Assembly: GCF_900142135.1 (NCBI RefSeq)
Contig: NZ_FQZU01000041.1
Location: forward strand, 1-51,300
Source of the DNA: Desulfatibacillum alkenivorans DSM 16219
GTDB lineage: Bacteria; Desulfobacterota; Desulfobacteria; Desulfobacterales; Desulfatibacillaceae
Reading direction: 5' to 3'
DNA: 51,300 bases
The position numbers and the translations under genes are program-made. Shown in pieces: positions 33,933 to 43,186 of this stretch; the stretch's first letter is position 1; each line of letters opens with the position of its first letter. The notes under the pieces were generated by a model. That model made no database searches and was not told where the DNA came from. It was given only the letters and a program-made list of their open reading frames with translations.

Positions 33933-33990
33933 TGTTCTTTATGCTCATTTGCTTTTCGAGCTTTTTGCCCCTTTTTCGCCGCTACTCCAT

Positions 33991-34240
33991 AATGACACTG
34001 GGTCCCCGTTTCCGGGACTGCGTCATGATGATTGCATAAAAACCGCAATCATCCCGCCGCCTCCCTCCACGGGGATGACGGAGAGCGGCGTTTTTCGCAA
34101 CCAAATGGGGTGAATGCGTCCTCGCAACCTCAATAGGGCCTCAAGCGCCCTTTGAATATTCGTTAACTGCAGTATCCCGTCATCCCGGCAAGGGCGATCC
34201 GCTTTTCAGGATCGTCCGCAAGCCGGGACCCAGCGTCATT
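33991..34240. repeat. REP/MITE-like element with terminal inverted repeats
   Basis: Occupies the centre of a 532-base gene-free gap (33933-34464). The ends are AATGACACTGGGTCCC (33991-34006) and its near-exact inverse GGGACCCAGCGTCATT (34225-34240). Inside are GATGATTGC/GCAATCATC (34027-34053) and a nested hairpin CCCGGC-GGGCGATCC/GGATCGTCC-GCCGGG (34184-34227). No open reading frame of note lies inside. It resembles a non-autonomous mobile element or a cluster of REP hairpins; no target-site duplication could be established. Confidence 0.5.
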
Positions 34241-34340
34241 GTAAAGAGCGCCATGAGGTATAATTATCTTGGACGCCGCTTGGCATTATGTGCTGCAATC
34301 CCGGAAAGACTATTTGTCTCCAACACATTTCGACCAACGC

Positions 34341-34395
34341 TTGACATAATATACCCGTGGGTATATTCTTGAAAAAAATCGAGCGAGCGTTCGAT
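34341..34395 (+). promoter_or_regulatory. Promoter with perfect 20-bp operator palindrome
   Basis: TTGACA (34341-34346), 17-base spacer, TATTCT (34364-34369) is a near-consensus sigma-70 promoter. AATATACCCGTGGGTATATT (34348-34367) is a perfect palindrome that covers the spacer and half the -10 box, so a bound repressor would block polymerase. ATACCC/GGGTAT arms recall operators of CsoR/CstR-type sensors. Just past the predicted start, ATCGAGCGAGCGTTCGAT (34378-34395) is a second, imperfect palindrome. Both precede the iron-sulfur gene at 34465. Confidence 0.65.
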
Positions 34396-34464
34396 TAATT
34401 GGCGGCGAAATCTCTTTTCCCGCGCCGCCGCCTTTCATTAACCCGCACACATGGAGCCAAAGCC

Positions 34465-35556
34465 ATGGACGACCAGCTTTATCACCAACTCAGGGAACAT
34501 GTGGACCAATACTCCGTGGGATTCAACGCCTCCGAATCCCAGGTGGAAATTGAGTTTTTAAAAGTGCTGTTCACGGAAGAAGAAGCCCGCATGTACCTGC
34601 ATCTTCGCCGGCATCTGCAGCCTGCGCACATCATAGCGGAAAAGGCCGGGATGGAGTTGGCGGAAGCGGAACGCATTCTTACCGGCATGCTGAAGAAAGG
34701 CTTGACCTTTCCCAAGATAAAGGAAGACGCCAGGTACTACTCCGTGGCTCCGTTCATGCACGGGTTGCTGGAGCACGCCTGCCTGTTGATGGCGGACAAT
34801 CCGGAATTCAAAGAGGTCGCCAAAAAGCTGCAAAAGTATCTTGCCAGGGAGTACAAACCCAAAGGCCGTCTTGTGAGAACCATCCCCGTGGAGGGACAGG
34901 TTAGTCCCGATCTGCCCGTGGCGCCATATTATGACGTGGTCAAGATCATCCAGGGCAAGGACAAAATCGCCGTCACCCCCTGCGCCTGCGAGGCCAAAAC
35001 CCGGATCATCGACAAGCCTTGCGACCAGACCAAGGAAATGTGCATCAGCTTTGGCTTTTACGCCGAGCTTTACGCCGAAACCCTGAAAATCGGCCGGTAC
35101 ATTTCCCAGGAGGAAGCTATAGCGATCATCAAGCAAGCGGAGGAGGAAGGACTGGTTCACCAATTGGCCGGGGACAAGCGGAGCGTGGAAGGCATTTGCA
35201 ACTGCTGCCGGGAGTGTTGCGGGATTTTGAAGAGCTTCAAGTTTTTCCCCAAACCCGCCCTGATGGCGACCTCGGACTACGTGGTGCAATTAAACAAGGA
35301 GGAGTGCATCAGTTGCGGGACCTGCGTGGAACGGTGCCCCATGGATGCGTTCACCGAGGGCGGGGACGTGATCAGCGTGGATCCCGGCCGCTGCATAGGG
35401 TGCGGGCTTTGCACCACCACCTGCCCCACCGAGGCCCTGAGCCTGGAGATTCAGCCGGAGGAGAAGCGGGCGGCGCCCTTCCAGCCGGAAAAATACGATT
35501 TTATCCGGTCCACCCTGGATTTTGAAGCCGACCTGGCCAAATACGCAGAGGATTAG
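34465..35556 (+). CDS. Multi-cluster iron-sulfur protein, paralogue 1
   Basis: 363 residues. Residues 1-95 are helical and winged-helix-like. Then come 'RTIPV' (138-142), C173-x-C175...C186...C193, 'CNCCRECC' (245-252), and two ferredoxin motifs: C281-x2-C284-x2-C287-x3-C291 and C310-x2-C313-x2-C316-x3-C320. The same layout recurs in the genes at 47088 and 49861. The protein probably carries two [4Fe-4S] clusters and perhaps a further metal site in the cysteine-dense middle. Function unknown: an electron carrier, redox sensor or cofactor enzyme are all possible. The frame is open 22 codons upstream; the ATG at 34465 has GGAG. It is alone behind a strongly operator-covered promoter and ends at a terminator. 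Confidence 0.85.
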   Translation: MDDQLYHQLREHVDQYSVGFNASESQVEIEFLKVLFTEEEARMYLHLRRHLQPAHIIAEKAGMELAEAERILTGMLKKGLTFPKIKEDARYYSVAPFMHGLLEHACLLMADNPEFKEVAKKLQKYLAREYKPKGRLVRTIPVEGQVSPDLPVAPYYDVVKIIQGKDKIAVTPCACEAKTRIIDKPCDQTKEMCISFGFYAELYAETLKIGRYISQEEAIAIIKQAEEEGLVHQLAGDKRSVEGICNCCRECCGILKSFKFFPKPALMATSDYVVQLNKEECISCGTCVERCPMDAFTEGGDVISVDPGRCIGCGLCTTTCPTEALSLEIQPEEKRAAPFQPEKYDFIRSTLDFEADLAKYAED

Positions 35557-35561
35557 CAGAC

Positions 35562-35595
35562 AAAAAAAAACCAGGCTGCGGCCGTCGCAGCCTGG
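35562..35595 (-). terminator. Rho-independent terminator of fusA, probably bidirectional
   Basis: CCAGGCTGCG and CGCAGCCTGG form a perfect 10-bp stem with a 5-base loop. On the minus strand it is followed by nine T's. On the plus strand CTTTGCTGTTT follows, so it may also end the iron-sulfur gene. Confidence 0.92.
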
Positions 35596-35615
35596 CTTTG
35601 CTGTTTATGGAATTG

Positions 35616-37649
35616 CTAAATCTTGTCGTAGTGGGAGAACTTCATGCTGAAGGTTCCCCGGCCCTGGGTGGCGGACCGCAGGTCGGTGGAGTATCCGAAC
35701 ATCTTGGACAAGGGCGCCACGGCCTTGATGATTCCCACGCCGGTGGCGGATTCCAGGGCTTCGATTTTGCCGCCCCGGGAGTTCAAGTCTCCGATGACGT
35801 CGCCGGTATTGGCTTCCGGCGCAACGATTTCCAGGTCCAGGATGGGCTCCAGCAATGCGGAGTCCGCAGCCAGCAGGGCGTCGTTGACGGCCATGGAGGC
35901 GGCCACGCGGAACGCCAGGTCGGTTCCCGCGCCTTCCCGGAAAACGCCGCCCGCCAGGGTGGCGGCCACGTCCAATACGGGATATCCCATGACCACGCCG
36001 CTGCCAAAGGCTTCCATCACCCCTTGTTCTATATGGGGAATGAGATGTTCGGGGATGGCGTCAAACCCGGGCGCCACGGTGAATGTATTGCCCGTCCCCC
36101 TGGAACGGGGCTCCAGGCGGATGTCCACCTGGGCGAAATGGTTGTGCCCGGCGACTTCGCGGTCGAACAAGCCGGTTCCCACGGCTTCCTTGCCCACGGT
36201 TTCCCGGTATACGACCTGGGGCTTGCCCACATTGACCTGGGTGTTGAATTCCCGCTGCATACGGCTGACCAGGATTTCCAGGTGCAACTCTCCCATGCCG
36301 GAGATGATGGTCTGGCCGGTTTCCTCGTCCTCCCGCACCTTGAATGTGGGATCTTCGGCCATGAGCTTGTCCAGAACCGTGGGCAGTTTTTCCTGATCGC
36401 TGTGGGTCTTGGGCTCCACGGCGATGGAAATGACCGGCTCGTAGGTTTCGATGCGCTCCAGCATGACCGGCTTGTCCATGGTGCACAAGGTGTCTCCGGT
36501 GGAGGAGTCTTTCATGCCTACGATGCCCACGATGTTGCCCGCGCCAGCCTGCTCGATGCGCTCCCGCTTGTTGGCGTGGATGGCCAAGATGCGGGCGGGC
36601 TTCTCCTTGCGGCCCAAGGTGGGATTGAATACGTCCTGGCCGGCGATGAGCTTGCCGCTGTATATGCGGGCGAAGCACAGCTTGCGGCCTTCGGGCATGG
36701 AGACTTTGAAAATGAGCGCGGCCAGGGGATCCTTCTCCGAGTTGCCGCAGATGATTTCCTCCTTGGATTCGGGATGCACGCCCCGGGCCGGAGGGACTTC
36801 CTTGGGGCTCGGCAAAAAGGCCGTGATGGCGTCCAGCAGGGGCTGAACTCCCACGTTGCGCAGGGCGGATCCGCACAGGACCGGCACGGCGCCGGATTCG
36901 ATGGTCGCCTTGCGGATGCCCTGGATCAGCCTTTCCTTGGAGACTTCCCCTTCCTCCAGGTAAAGCTCCATCAGCTCGTCGTCGAATTCCGCGACGTCTT
37001 CCACAAGCTGCTCCCGGTAGGTTTCGGCCTCTTCGGCCCGGTCGCCTTCCAGAGGCGATCTCTGAAAGGATGCGCCCAGGCTGGTTTCGTCCCAGGTGAT
37101 CTGCTCCATGTTCAGCAGGTCGATAACGCCTTCAAAGGCGTCTTCCGCTCCGATGGGAATCTGAAGCAGCAGGGGCCTGGCGCCCAGAATGTCTTTCAAT
37201 TCCTTGACCGTGCCGAAAAAATCCGCGCCAATGCGGTCCATTTTGTTCACAAAGGCCATTTTGGGAACATGGTACTTGTCGGCCTGCCGCCACACGGTTT
37301 CCGACTGGGGCTGCACCCCGCCCACGGCGCAGAAAACGCCGATGGCGCCGTCAAGCACCCGCAGGGAGCGCTCCACCTCGATGGTGAAGTCCACGTGGCC
37401 GGGAGTGTCTATAATGTGGATTTCATGATCCTGCCAATGGCAGGTGGTGACCGCCGAGGTAATGGTGATGCCCCGTTCCTGTTCGTCGGTCATCCAGTCC
37501 ATGACAGCCTCGCCGTCGTGGACCTCGCCGATCTTGTGAGAGCGTCCGGTATAGTACAGGATGCGCTCCGTCACCGTGGTTTTTCCAGCGTCAATATGGG
37601 CGATGATGCCGATATTGCGCATTTTGCTTACAGGTATTTTTTTACTCAT
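35616..37649 (-). CDS. fusA: Elongation factor G, second-type paralogue (EF-G2/spdEFG-like)
   Basis: 677 residues. GTPase motifs: G1 'AHIDAGKTT' near 17-25, G2 'ERGITITSA' near 58-66, G3 'DTPGH' near 81-85 and G4 'NKMD' near 134-137. Domains II-V follow, ending in '[20 protein letters not shown]'. It is slightly shorter than the canonical ~692-residue EF-G. It is not next to rpsL, rpsG or tuf, which suggests a second EF-G rather than the str-operon copy. Its ATG overlaps the TGA of the upstream GerMN gene (ATGA), so the two are translationally coupled. Confidence 0.9.
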   Translation of the reverse strand: MSKKIPVSKMRNIGIIAHIDAGKTTVTERILYYTGRSHKIGEVHDGEAVMDWMTDEQERGITITSAVTTCHWQDHEIHIIDTPGHVDFTIEVERSLRVLDGAIGVFCAVGGVQPQSETVWRQADKYHVPKMAFVNKMDRIGADFFGTVKELKDILGARPLLLQIPIGAEDAFEGVIDLLNMEQITWDETSLGASFQRSPLEGDRAEEAETYREQLVEDVAEFDDELMELYLEEGEVSKERLIQGIRKATIESGAVPVLCGSALRNVGVQPLLDAITAFLPSPKEVPPARGVHPESKEEIICGNSEKDPLAALIFKVSMPEGRKLCFARIYSGKLIAGQDVFNPTLGRKEKPARILAIHANKRERIEQAGAGNIVGIVGMKDSSTGDTLCTMDKPVMLERIETYEPVISIAVEPKTHSDQEKLPTVLDKLMAEDPTFKVREDEETGQTIISGMGELHLEILVSRMQREFNTQVNVGKPQVVYRETVGKEAVGTGLFDREVAGHNHFAQVDIRLEPRSRGTGNTFTVAPGFDAIPEHLIPHIEQGVMEAFGSGVVMGYPVLDVAATLAGGVFREGAGTDLAFRVAASMAVNDALLAADSALLEPILDLEIVAPEANTGDVIGDLNSRGGKIEALESATGVGIIKAVAPLSKMFGYSTDLRSATQGRGTFSMKFSHYDKI

Positions 37650-38200
37650 CGTATTATCGTCATGTCTGCGCCATATGGATAAGTCAGTTCCACATGGCCG
37701 CCAAGGGTTTCAGCTTCTTTACCTTCGATCAGGATTTTAACGGAGGAGATATCCTGGACGTTCAGGCACAAGGTGTTTACCAGGGCGAATACAGTCATGT
37801 ACTCCGCCTCGGCGCCTCCGGGAAGCCCTTGCGAGATCTCCCGGGAAAAATCAACATAGCACAGTCCGTTCCGAACATAAACGGCCAAAAGCCGCGTGTC
37901 CTCGGGAATGCATCTCAATCCCTCGCCCCGGGGGCCGTCCAGCAGGGCTTGTATCAAGGCTTTGGCGTACAAGGCCGGCGCCTGATCCGCTTCCATGCGG
38001 CGATCCTCGGCCGCCAGGTGATATCCCTTGGGGCTGATAAAATACAAATGGGCGACGCCGGTCCTCTCCTGCAATACCCCTTGCTCCGCGCCGGACTCCG
38101 GGCTTGTCTGGTCCGCGTACAGGCTTCCGGCCGGGAACAACCAACCCAAAACCAGCGAGATCCCAAAGAGGGACAATATTTGTCGGCTGCGCCTTCGCAT
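37646..38200 (-). CDS. GerMN-domain secreted or periplasmic protein
   Basis: 184 residues. Basic N-terminus (RRRSR), a hydrophobic core and 'GSLYADQ' give a Sec signal. The rest matches GerMN: '[26 protein letters not shown]' near 95-120, '[32 protein letters not shown]' near 138-170. The domain occurs in spore germination and cell-envelope proteins; its ligand is unknown. A TTG eight codons upstream is the other possible start. It overlaps fusA by the ATGA junction, an odd pairing of an envelope domain with a translation factor. Confidence 0.78.
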   Translation of the reverse strand: MRRRSRQILSLFGISLVLGWLFPAGSLYADQTSPESGAEQGVLQERTGVAHLYFISPKGYHLAAEDRRMEADQAPALYAKALIQALLDGPRGEGLRCIPEDTRLLAVYVRNGLCYVDFSREISQGLPGGAEAEYMTVFALVNTLCLNVQDISSVKILIEGKEAETLGGHVELTYPYGADMTIIR

Positions 38201-38467
38201 GAGGATTTTACCCAATTGATTCAATTTGTTTCAGGCGGAATCCGTCCGATCGATTTCTCCGCCCGATTGCTTGTGATTTCTATGTTACCCGCCGCCTAAA
38301 GTCAAGGGAACAGGCGCACGGCTTCATGGAGAAGCCTAAACCCGTCCAACGCCGGCTTCTTAGCCGCCCGTAAAAGATAAGACATTAATTTTACATAACA
38401 AGGCGGCCCGGAAATTAATTTGTGATCCTAAAATTGAATAGAGCAAACTGCCATTCCAGGCTCCCGC

Positions 38468-39022
38468 TTAATGAAAGCGCCTTTTAGCATAAGGCGTAAT
38501 AGTAATAGTTCCGGACAGGTTTTGGTTGTTGGAATAGTCGATTTTTGAGCGGTCCTCATAGTCCGTCCAAGAATAGCTCAGCATCAGCCGTGCCTTTTCC
38601 AAACGCCCGTAATGTATCCAATCCGCCGTATACTCGGCAATGTATCGAGGATTTTCCTTTGACCTGGAAACGCGTCCCATCCACGTTCTGTCAGACTTTT
38701 TGTTTTTTCGATCCTGGTATGGGCTCCAGCCCAATGCTTTCATCTCCTTTTCATAGAAATCCCTCAGGTCCCTTGCGGGAAAGTTTTGTCTGACTTTAAA
38801 GTCCAACCCTTTCGCCTGTCGATCAAGCCTGGAAAATCTATTGGTAACTTTGGCTTTGGGATAAACGGGGATTTGATAGTTTTCAGGGGTGATGTCGAAA
38901 CTTTTTCCCGAAGAAAGGGAAACCGCTTTCCACCATGATAATGCAATAACAATGACGATTAAACAGAAAATTCCCAACGGGATGAATGTTCTTGGATAGT
39001 TTATTTTATTCCAAAACGCCAA
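38468..39022 (-). CDS. Membrane-anchored protein of unknown function
   Basis: 184 residues. One membrane helix near the N-terminus ('FIPLGIFCLIVIVIALSWW'), then 'YQIPVYPKAKVTNRFS' and 'ARDLRDFYEKEMKALGW', the pattern of small envelope proteins in which a 'YP-x-A' turn precedes a helix ending in 'LGW'. The rest is polar. The start is a TTG with GGGA upstream. It is divergent from the next gene, with 256 bases between. I do not recognise a named family. Confidence 0.65.
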   Translation of the reverse strand: MAFWNKINYPRTFIPLGIFCLIVIVIALSWWKAVSLSSGKSFDITPENYQIPVYPKAKVTNRFSRLDRQAKGLDFKVRQNFPARDLRDFYEKEMKALGWSPYQDRKNKKSDRTWMGRVSRSKENPRYIAEYTADWIHYGRLEKARLMLSYSWTDYEDRSKIDYSNNQNLSGTITITPYAKRRFH

Positions 39023-39278
39023 TATCCGTTTCCCTCATAAAAAGATTGAAATATGGCTAATGCCCCTCATTAAGGAAAAAGCATGCGCGCAGGTTCATCT
39101 GACGCCCCTGGGTTGATTGTACACGTTATGGCTATGTTTTCCAAGGACGAGGCGGCTTTGTTTTCCATAATTATACCATACTGGTTGTGTTTTTCAGATT
39201 ATTCTGATTAATTCAAAATTGTACACTTTTCAACACATCCAGGGAGGGCGGCATTGCCTGCCGAGTGGAGGCGAGTTT

Positions 39279-40022
39279 ATGGAATTCCGGTTGGCAAGGA
39301 AGCGAGACATCTGGATCGCCCTTGGCTTGGTCATAATCGTTTCTCTGTATGCCATGCAGGGCAGGATTTATTTGTGGAGCAAGATTAAGTTTGATTATGG
39401 TCAGGACAAGTCAAGCGCTTACTACGCTGTTTTGGAAGACAGGGGTCGGATAGAATGTGCAAACTCTTCCCGTCAGGGCATTGAAATTGCTACAGAGGAG
39501 TTCTCCTTTCTTTGCCCCTTTCCTGTTAAAGAAAAATCGGAAAGCGAAATGTCCTCTTCGTACTTGTTGGAAAACAGAGTCCTGGTGACCGTGTATGACA
39601 GCCAGATCAATTTTCAGAATAGCAAGGGGTTGCGGGACCTGAAGAACATGATGTACGGCGGCGAGCCTGTGAGCCTTTACGAATTCAACAGGCGTGTGCT
39701 CCAGGTTACGCCGGATCAAATTTCCTTTTTTGACTCCATGGACGAGATCAGGCGGGAGTTCCTTCAACTGATGCTAAAGCCCTCCCGTGCAGGCGAGCGC
39801 CAGAATACTGCCTTCACAGAAAATTTAAACATTATCCAGTTGGGATTTCCAACGCCAAATCCCCCGGATATTGGAGCGGCCTTTGGTCCTGTCAGGTCTC
39901 TGGTGTTTGGGAAAGATGACAAATCATACGAGATCGTTTTCTTGGGCTTGGACCAGGAGGCCATTGACTGTATTTTGGCGAGTTTTGAAATTATTGAGCA
40001 GCCGGCGCCGGAAAAATTATGA
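39279..40022 (+). CDS. Membrane-anchored protein of unknown function
   Basis: 247 residues. The N-terminus is basic and followed by one membrane helix ('IWIALGLVIIVSLYAMQG'). The rest is a mixed soluble domain outside the membrane without recognisable motifs. The ATG at 39279 has TGGAGG eight bases upstream and is preferred to one at 39219. A thioesterase gene follows 42 bases later. No conserved family is recognised. Confidence 0.68.
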   Translation: MEFRLARKRDIWIALGLVIIVSLYAMQGRIYLWSKIKFDYGQDKSSAYYAVLEDRGRIECANSSRQGIEIATEEFSFLCPFPVKEKSESEMSSSYLLENRVLVTVYDSQINFQNSKGLRDLKNMMYGGEPVSLYEFNRRVLQVTPDQISFFDSMDEIRREFLQLMLKPSRAGERQNTAFTENLNIIQLGFPTPNPPDIGAAFGPVRSLVFGKDDKSYEIVFLGLDQEAIDCILASFEIIEQPAPEKL

Positions 40023-40064
40023 TATGATGCATTATTACCCTCAGTCAACCCGGAGACCATTCTC

Positions 40065-40502
40065 ATGACGGATTGGAACAAGGTGCTGGACAGCCTGCTG
40101 GAAGACTCACCCGACGAACCCCTGATTACCTCCCGGGCGCACGACACTCTCGGACTGCCCAAATTGAAAAAGTGGGAGAAGGGCATGGTCTATGCCGAAT
40201 GGACCTATGACGAACGCATGGGCAACAGCCGGGGCGAAGTCTACGGAGGCTTTTACGCCGCCCTGGGCGACACCTTGTCGGCCCTCGCGGCCATGACCGT
40301 GCTGAAGCCCGACGAAATCGTCAAAACCACGGATCTTCGGGTGTCGTATTTTCGCCCCATGAAAGAAGGCGTGGTCCATGCAACCGCAGTGGTCATCAAC
40401 CGCAGCAGAACCACGGTGCACGTGGAAGTGGACTTCAAGAACCTGGATGACAAACTCCTGGCCAAGGCCTATGCAACCCATCAGGCGGTCAAGCCGGAGT
40501 AG
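40065..40502 (+). CDS. Hotdog-fold thioesterase (PaaI type)
   Basis: 145 residues. The hotdog motif 'NSRGEVYGGFYAALGDTLSALAAM' near 54-77 resembles the PaaI 'x-x-G-x-x-H-G-G-x-x-x-x-x-x-D' pattern, though the position of the usual His is Tyr here ('VYGG'). 'TTDLRVSYFRPMKEG' and 'KLLAKAYATHQAVK' close the fold. Family members hydrolyse acyl-CoA thioesters. It is probably co-transcribed with the preceding membrane protein. The His-to-Tyr change may alter activity. Confidence 0.85.
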   Translation: MTDWNKVLDSLLEDSPDEPLITSRAHDTLGLPKLKKWEKGMVYAEWTYDERMGNSRGEVYGGFYAALGDTLSALAAMTVLKPDEIVKTTDLRVSYFRPMKEGVVHATAVVINRSRTTVHVEVDFKNLDDKLLAKAYATHQAVKPE

Positions 40503-40719
40503 CGTGGCGTATGGATTTTATAGGAACGAAGGGGTTTAGACCGGAACAAAATTGTTCACGAGAAGATGATCAATATGGATTCGCCGCCCCAGTCTGGGCT
40601 TTTTCAACGCCTTGACAATATTTCGGCCCCGTGCCATACCTTTTTCGTACGGTTGTCCCAAAGCTGCAAGGCGACCCCGATTTGCGCTCCGTGCCTTACC
40701 ATTCCCTTGTTTTCAAAAG

Positions 40720-42126
40720 ATGCAGGATGTCAGTGTGGGGGAAAAACCATTAAAAAAACTCCAGGTGTGGAAGTATCAACGGCGCAGGCTCAGGCTTTTG
40801 ATCTTTCTGCTTAGGTTTCCCAGGCTGGTGTATGTGCTAACGCGGCTGTTGCGCTTTGTCATGCCCGGCAGGGAAACCCGGTCCAACAGCGCCCGGCGCC
40901 ACAGTTTTTCCATGATCGGCGGGGGGCTGGTCAGGCCGGCGGACCTCAAGGCCATGCGCTATGTGTACCTGGATTACCTGGAGTACATGGACGACCTGTT
41001 GTACGCGGAAAAGGGGACCTGGCCGGTGGTGTGGTCCGAGTTCAACCTGTCCAACGAAATCCTGCGGGTGCTGGACGTGGTCATGTACGTACCCGAATCC
41101 ATGGCCATCATGGGGCATAACATGGGCACGCACACCACGGTGAAGATCATCGAAGCGGCGGAGCGGGAAGGGCTTCCCACGGAGTTCTGCTCCGCGGGAA
41201 AGGCGGCCATAGGCGCTTACCTGACCCATCAGGCGCCCAAGCCGGACTTGCTCATTTCAAGCTCCCACCCATGCGATTCCGTGGTTTCCAGCTATCAGAC
41301 CCTGGAATACCTGACCAAAGCGCCGCTGTTTTCCGTGGACACCCCTTATTGGGACGACGACGGCAGCGTGGATTATTACGCGGACAACCTCTTGGAATTG
41401 ATTGGTTTTCTGGAGGACAACACCGGCCTGAAGGTGAACTGGGAAGATTTGGCCCAGGTGTGCGACAACATCAATAAAACCAACGCCCTGTTGCAGGAAT
41501 ATACGGAAATGGCCCGGGCCGTGCCGTCTCCGTGCAACCTGACCTGCCTGCTTTTGGGGTGGCAGCACAGCATTGCGGCCCATGGCACGGAAAACGGACT
41601 CAAGTTCGCCCAAATGATCTGTGAGAACGCCAAGGCCCGGCTTGCCAAGGGCAAGGGGTTCATCAAGAAGCAGAAAATCCGGGTGATCTGGTGGGACATC
41701 CCCATCGGCTTTCATTTTTTGGAGCCCTGGCTGAACCGGCGTTTCGGCGCCGTGACCGTGGCGGACTTCATGGGCAGGGTCAACACCAGCATGATTGACC
41801 TGTCCTCCCGGGAAACCATGATCCGGGACCTGGCCCGGACGCATCTGAACATTGCCATGGCGCGCCAGTTGCGCGGCCCGGCCGAGTTTTTCACCGAAGA
41901 ATTAAAGCGCATTTTGGAGGAATACTCGGGCGATTGCATGATTTTCACCCGGCACCAGGGCTGTAAAGGGGGTTGGGCCATGGGGAAATTAATACGGGAT
42001 GTTTGCCAAAAGGCCGATCTTCCTGTATTATTTCTATCTACGGACTCTTTCGACCCCCGTTTCGCCTCGGAGCAGGAGATTAAACGGGAGATTACCGGGT
42101 TCTTTCAAAATAACGGACTGGCCTGA
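40720..42126 (+). CDS. 2-hydroxyacyl-CoA dehydratase D-subunit family protein (HgdB-like)
   Basis: 468 residues. The N-terminus is basic ('KYQRRRLRLLIF'). The core has 'FCSAGKAAIGAYLTHQAPKPDLLISSSHPCDSV', 'SPCNLTC', 'IRVIWWDIPIGFHFLEPW' and 'CMIFTRHQGCKGGWAMGK', the pattern of the HgdB superfamily with three to four cluster cysteines. No activator gene lies next to it; the only one in the window is 15 kb away on the other strand. An in-frame TTG at 40612 is a doubtful longer start; the ATG at 40720 is used. Neighbours (thioesterase, SDR, acyltransferase) suggest acyl-CoA or lipid chemistry. Confidence 0.82.
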   Translation: MQDVSVGEKPLKKLQVWKYQRRRLRLLIFLLRFPRLVYVLTRLLRFVMPGRETRSNSARRHSFSMIGGGLVRPADLKAMRYVYLDYLEYMDDLLYAEKGTWPVVWSEFNLSNEILRVLDVVMYVPESMAIMGHNMGTHTTVKIIEAAEREGLPTEFCSAGKAAIGAYLTHQAPKPDLLISSSHPCDSVVSSYQTLEYLTKAPLFSVDTPYWDDDGSVDYYADNLLELIGFLEDNTGLKVNWEDLAQVCDNINKTNALLQEYTEMARAVPSPCNLTCLLLGWQHSIAAHGTENGLKFAQMICENAKARLAKGKGFIKKQKIRVIWWDIPIGFHFLEPWLNRRFGAVTVADFMGRVNTSMIDLSSRETMIRDLARTHLNIAMARQLRGPAEFFTEELKRILEEYSGDCMIFTRHQGCKGGWAMGKLIRDVCQKADLPVLFLSTDSFDPRFASEQEIKREITGFFQNNGLA

Positions 42127-42360
42127 CCGCTGACTAGGACTCATCGCACAGCGGCCATATATATATCCCGGATTTTTTAAAGCCCGGGAAAAGTCGGCCT
42201 TGTTAAGACGCCGAAGCTCGGAGGGGGCTTTCGGCCCATCGCTATTATTTTAATACAAGCAGTTTTATTGTGGGGAAAGGGTTGCAAAACCCAGGCGCCG
42301 AGCCATACCCTTGTATTCACTGGACGATGAAATCGACTAATCCCGTGAATAGGCGGTGAA

Positions 42361-43185
42361 ATGGATGTTTTCAACGAAAAGACTGTCGTAGTCACCGGAG
42401 CGGCGGCCGGAATCGGCAAGGCCCTGTGTCTGGCCTTGGGCAGGCGTGGCGCCTTTGTGATCGCGGCGGGCCATCACCTGGACCGGGTGGAAAGGACGGC
42501 CCGGGAAGTCAGGGATCAGGGCGGGGCCGCAACCGCCGCCCAAGTGGACGTGACTCGGGAAGAGGACGTTAAAAAGATCATTGACAGGACCGTGCAGGAG
42601 TACGGACGGCTGGATTATTATTTCAACAACGCGGGCATCAGCATTGCCGGTGAAATGCGCGACCTGTCCCTGGACGACTGGCGCAGGGTGCTGGACGTAA
42701 ACTTCATGGGCGTCCTGTACGGCTCCCATTACGCCTACATGGTCATGGCTTCTCAGGGCCGCGGGCATATAGTGAATGTTTCGTCTTTGGGAGGATTGTT
42801 GCCTTTTCCGGTCAAAGGGCCGTATTCCGCATCCAAGCACGCGGTGGTTGGGCTCACGTCCACGCTGCGGGCCGAAGCCGCCCGTCTGGGGGTTAAGATC
42901 AGCCTGGTTTGCCCCGGCCTCATTGCAACGGAAATCTGGGAAAAAACCCCCATACACAAGGCTGACAACAAGGCTGTGAAGAATATTTTCACCCTTCCCA
43001 TGCTGCCGGTGAACAAGGCGGCGGAGTTCACTCTCAAGGGCGTAGCCAGGAACAAGGGAATCATTGTCTTTCCCTTTCATGCCAAACTGGCTTGGAGGGC
43101 GTATCGCTTATCCCCGGCGCTGTTGACTCCCATGGGATGGTACATGATGCGGAGCTTCAGGAAGATTCGCAAAGACCAGGCATGA
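42361..43185 (+). CDS. Short-chain dehydrogenase/reductase
   Basis: 274 residues. 'VVVTGAAAGIGKA' near 9-21 is the T-G-x3-G-x-G cofactor motif, 'NNAG' near 90, 'NVSSLGG' gives the catalytic Ser and 'YSASK' the Tyr-x3-Lys. The C-terminal extension is basic and hydrophobic ('HAKLAWRAYRLSPALLTP'), suggesting membrane association. Substrate unknown; likely a lipid or fatty alcohol/aldehyde. The next gene starts 1 base after its stop, so they are coupled. Confidence 0.92.
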   Translation: MDVFNEKTVVVTGAAAGIGKALCLALGRRGAFVIAAGHHLDRVERTAREVRDQGGAATAAQVDVTREEDVKKIIDRTVQEYGRLDYYFNNAGISIAGEMRDLSLDDWRRVLDVNFMGVLYGSHYAYMVMASQGRGHIVNVSSLGGLLPFPVKGPYSASKHAVVGLTSTLRAEAARLGVKISLVCPGLIATEIWEKTPIHKADNKAVKNIFTLPMLPVNKAAEFTLKGVARNKGIIVFPFHAKLAWRAYRLSPALLTPMGWYMMRSFRKIRKDQA

Positions 43186-43186
43186 C

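Noticed and set aside
33933-34464. Possible CRISPR array in the repeat-rich gap
   Set aside because: The repeats are inverted and unequal in spacing, with no direct repeats or spacers.
35598-37682. 694-codon open frame on the plus strand opposite fusA
   Set aside because: It mirrors the EF-G gene codon bias on the other strand and encodes low-complexity Gly/His-rich sequence with no family motifs.
38201-38467. Small gene between GerMN and the next membrane protein
   Set aside because: Short frames without ribosome sites or hydrophobic or conserved patterns.
40612-40719. TTG-started N-terminal extension of the HgdB homologue
   Set aside because: No ribosome site and no similarity to the family; likely upstream untranslated sequence.
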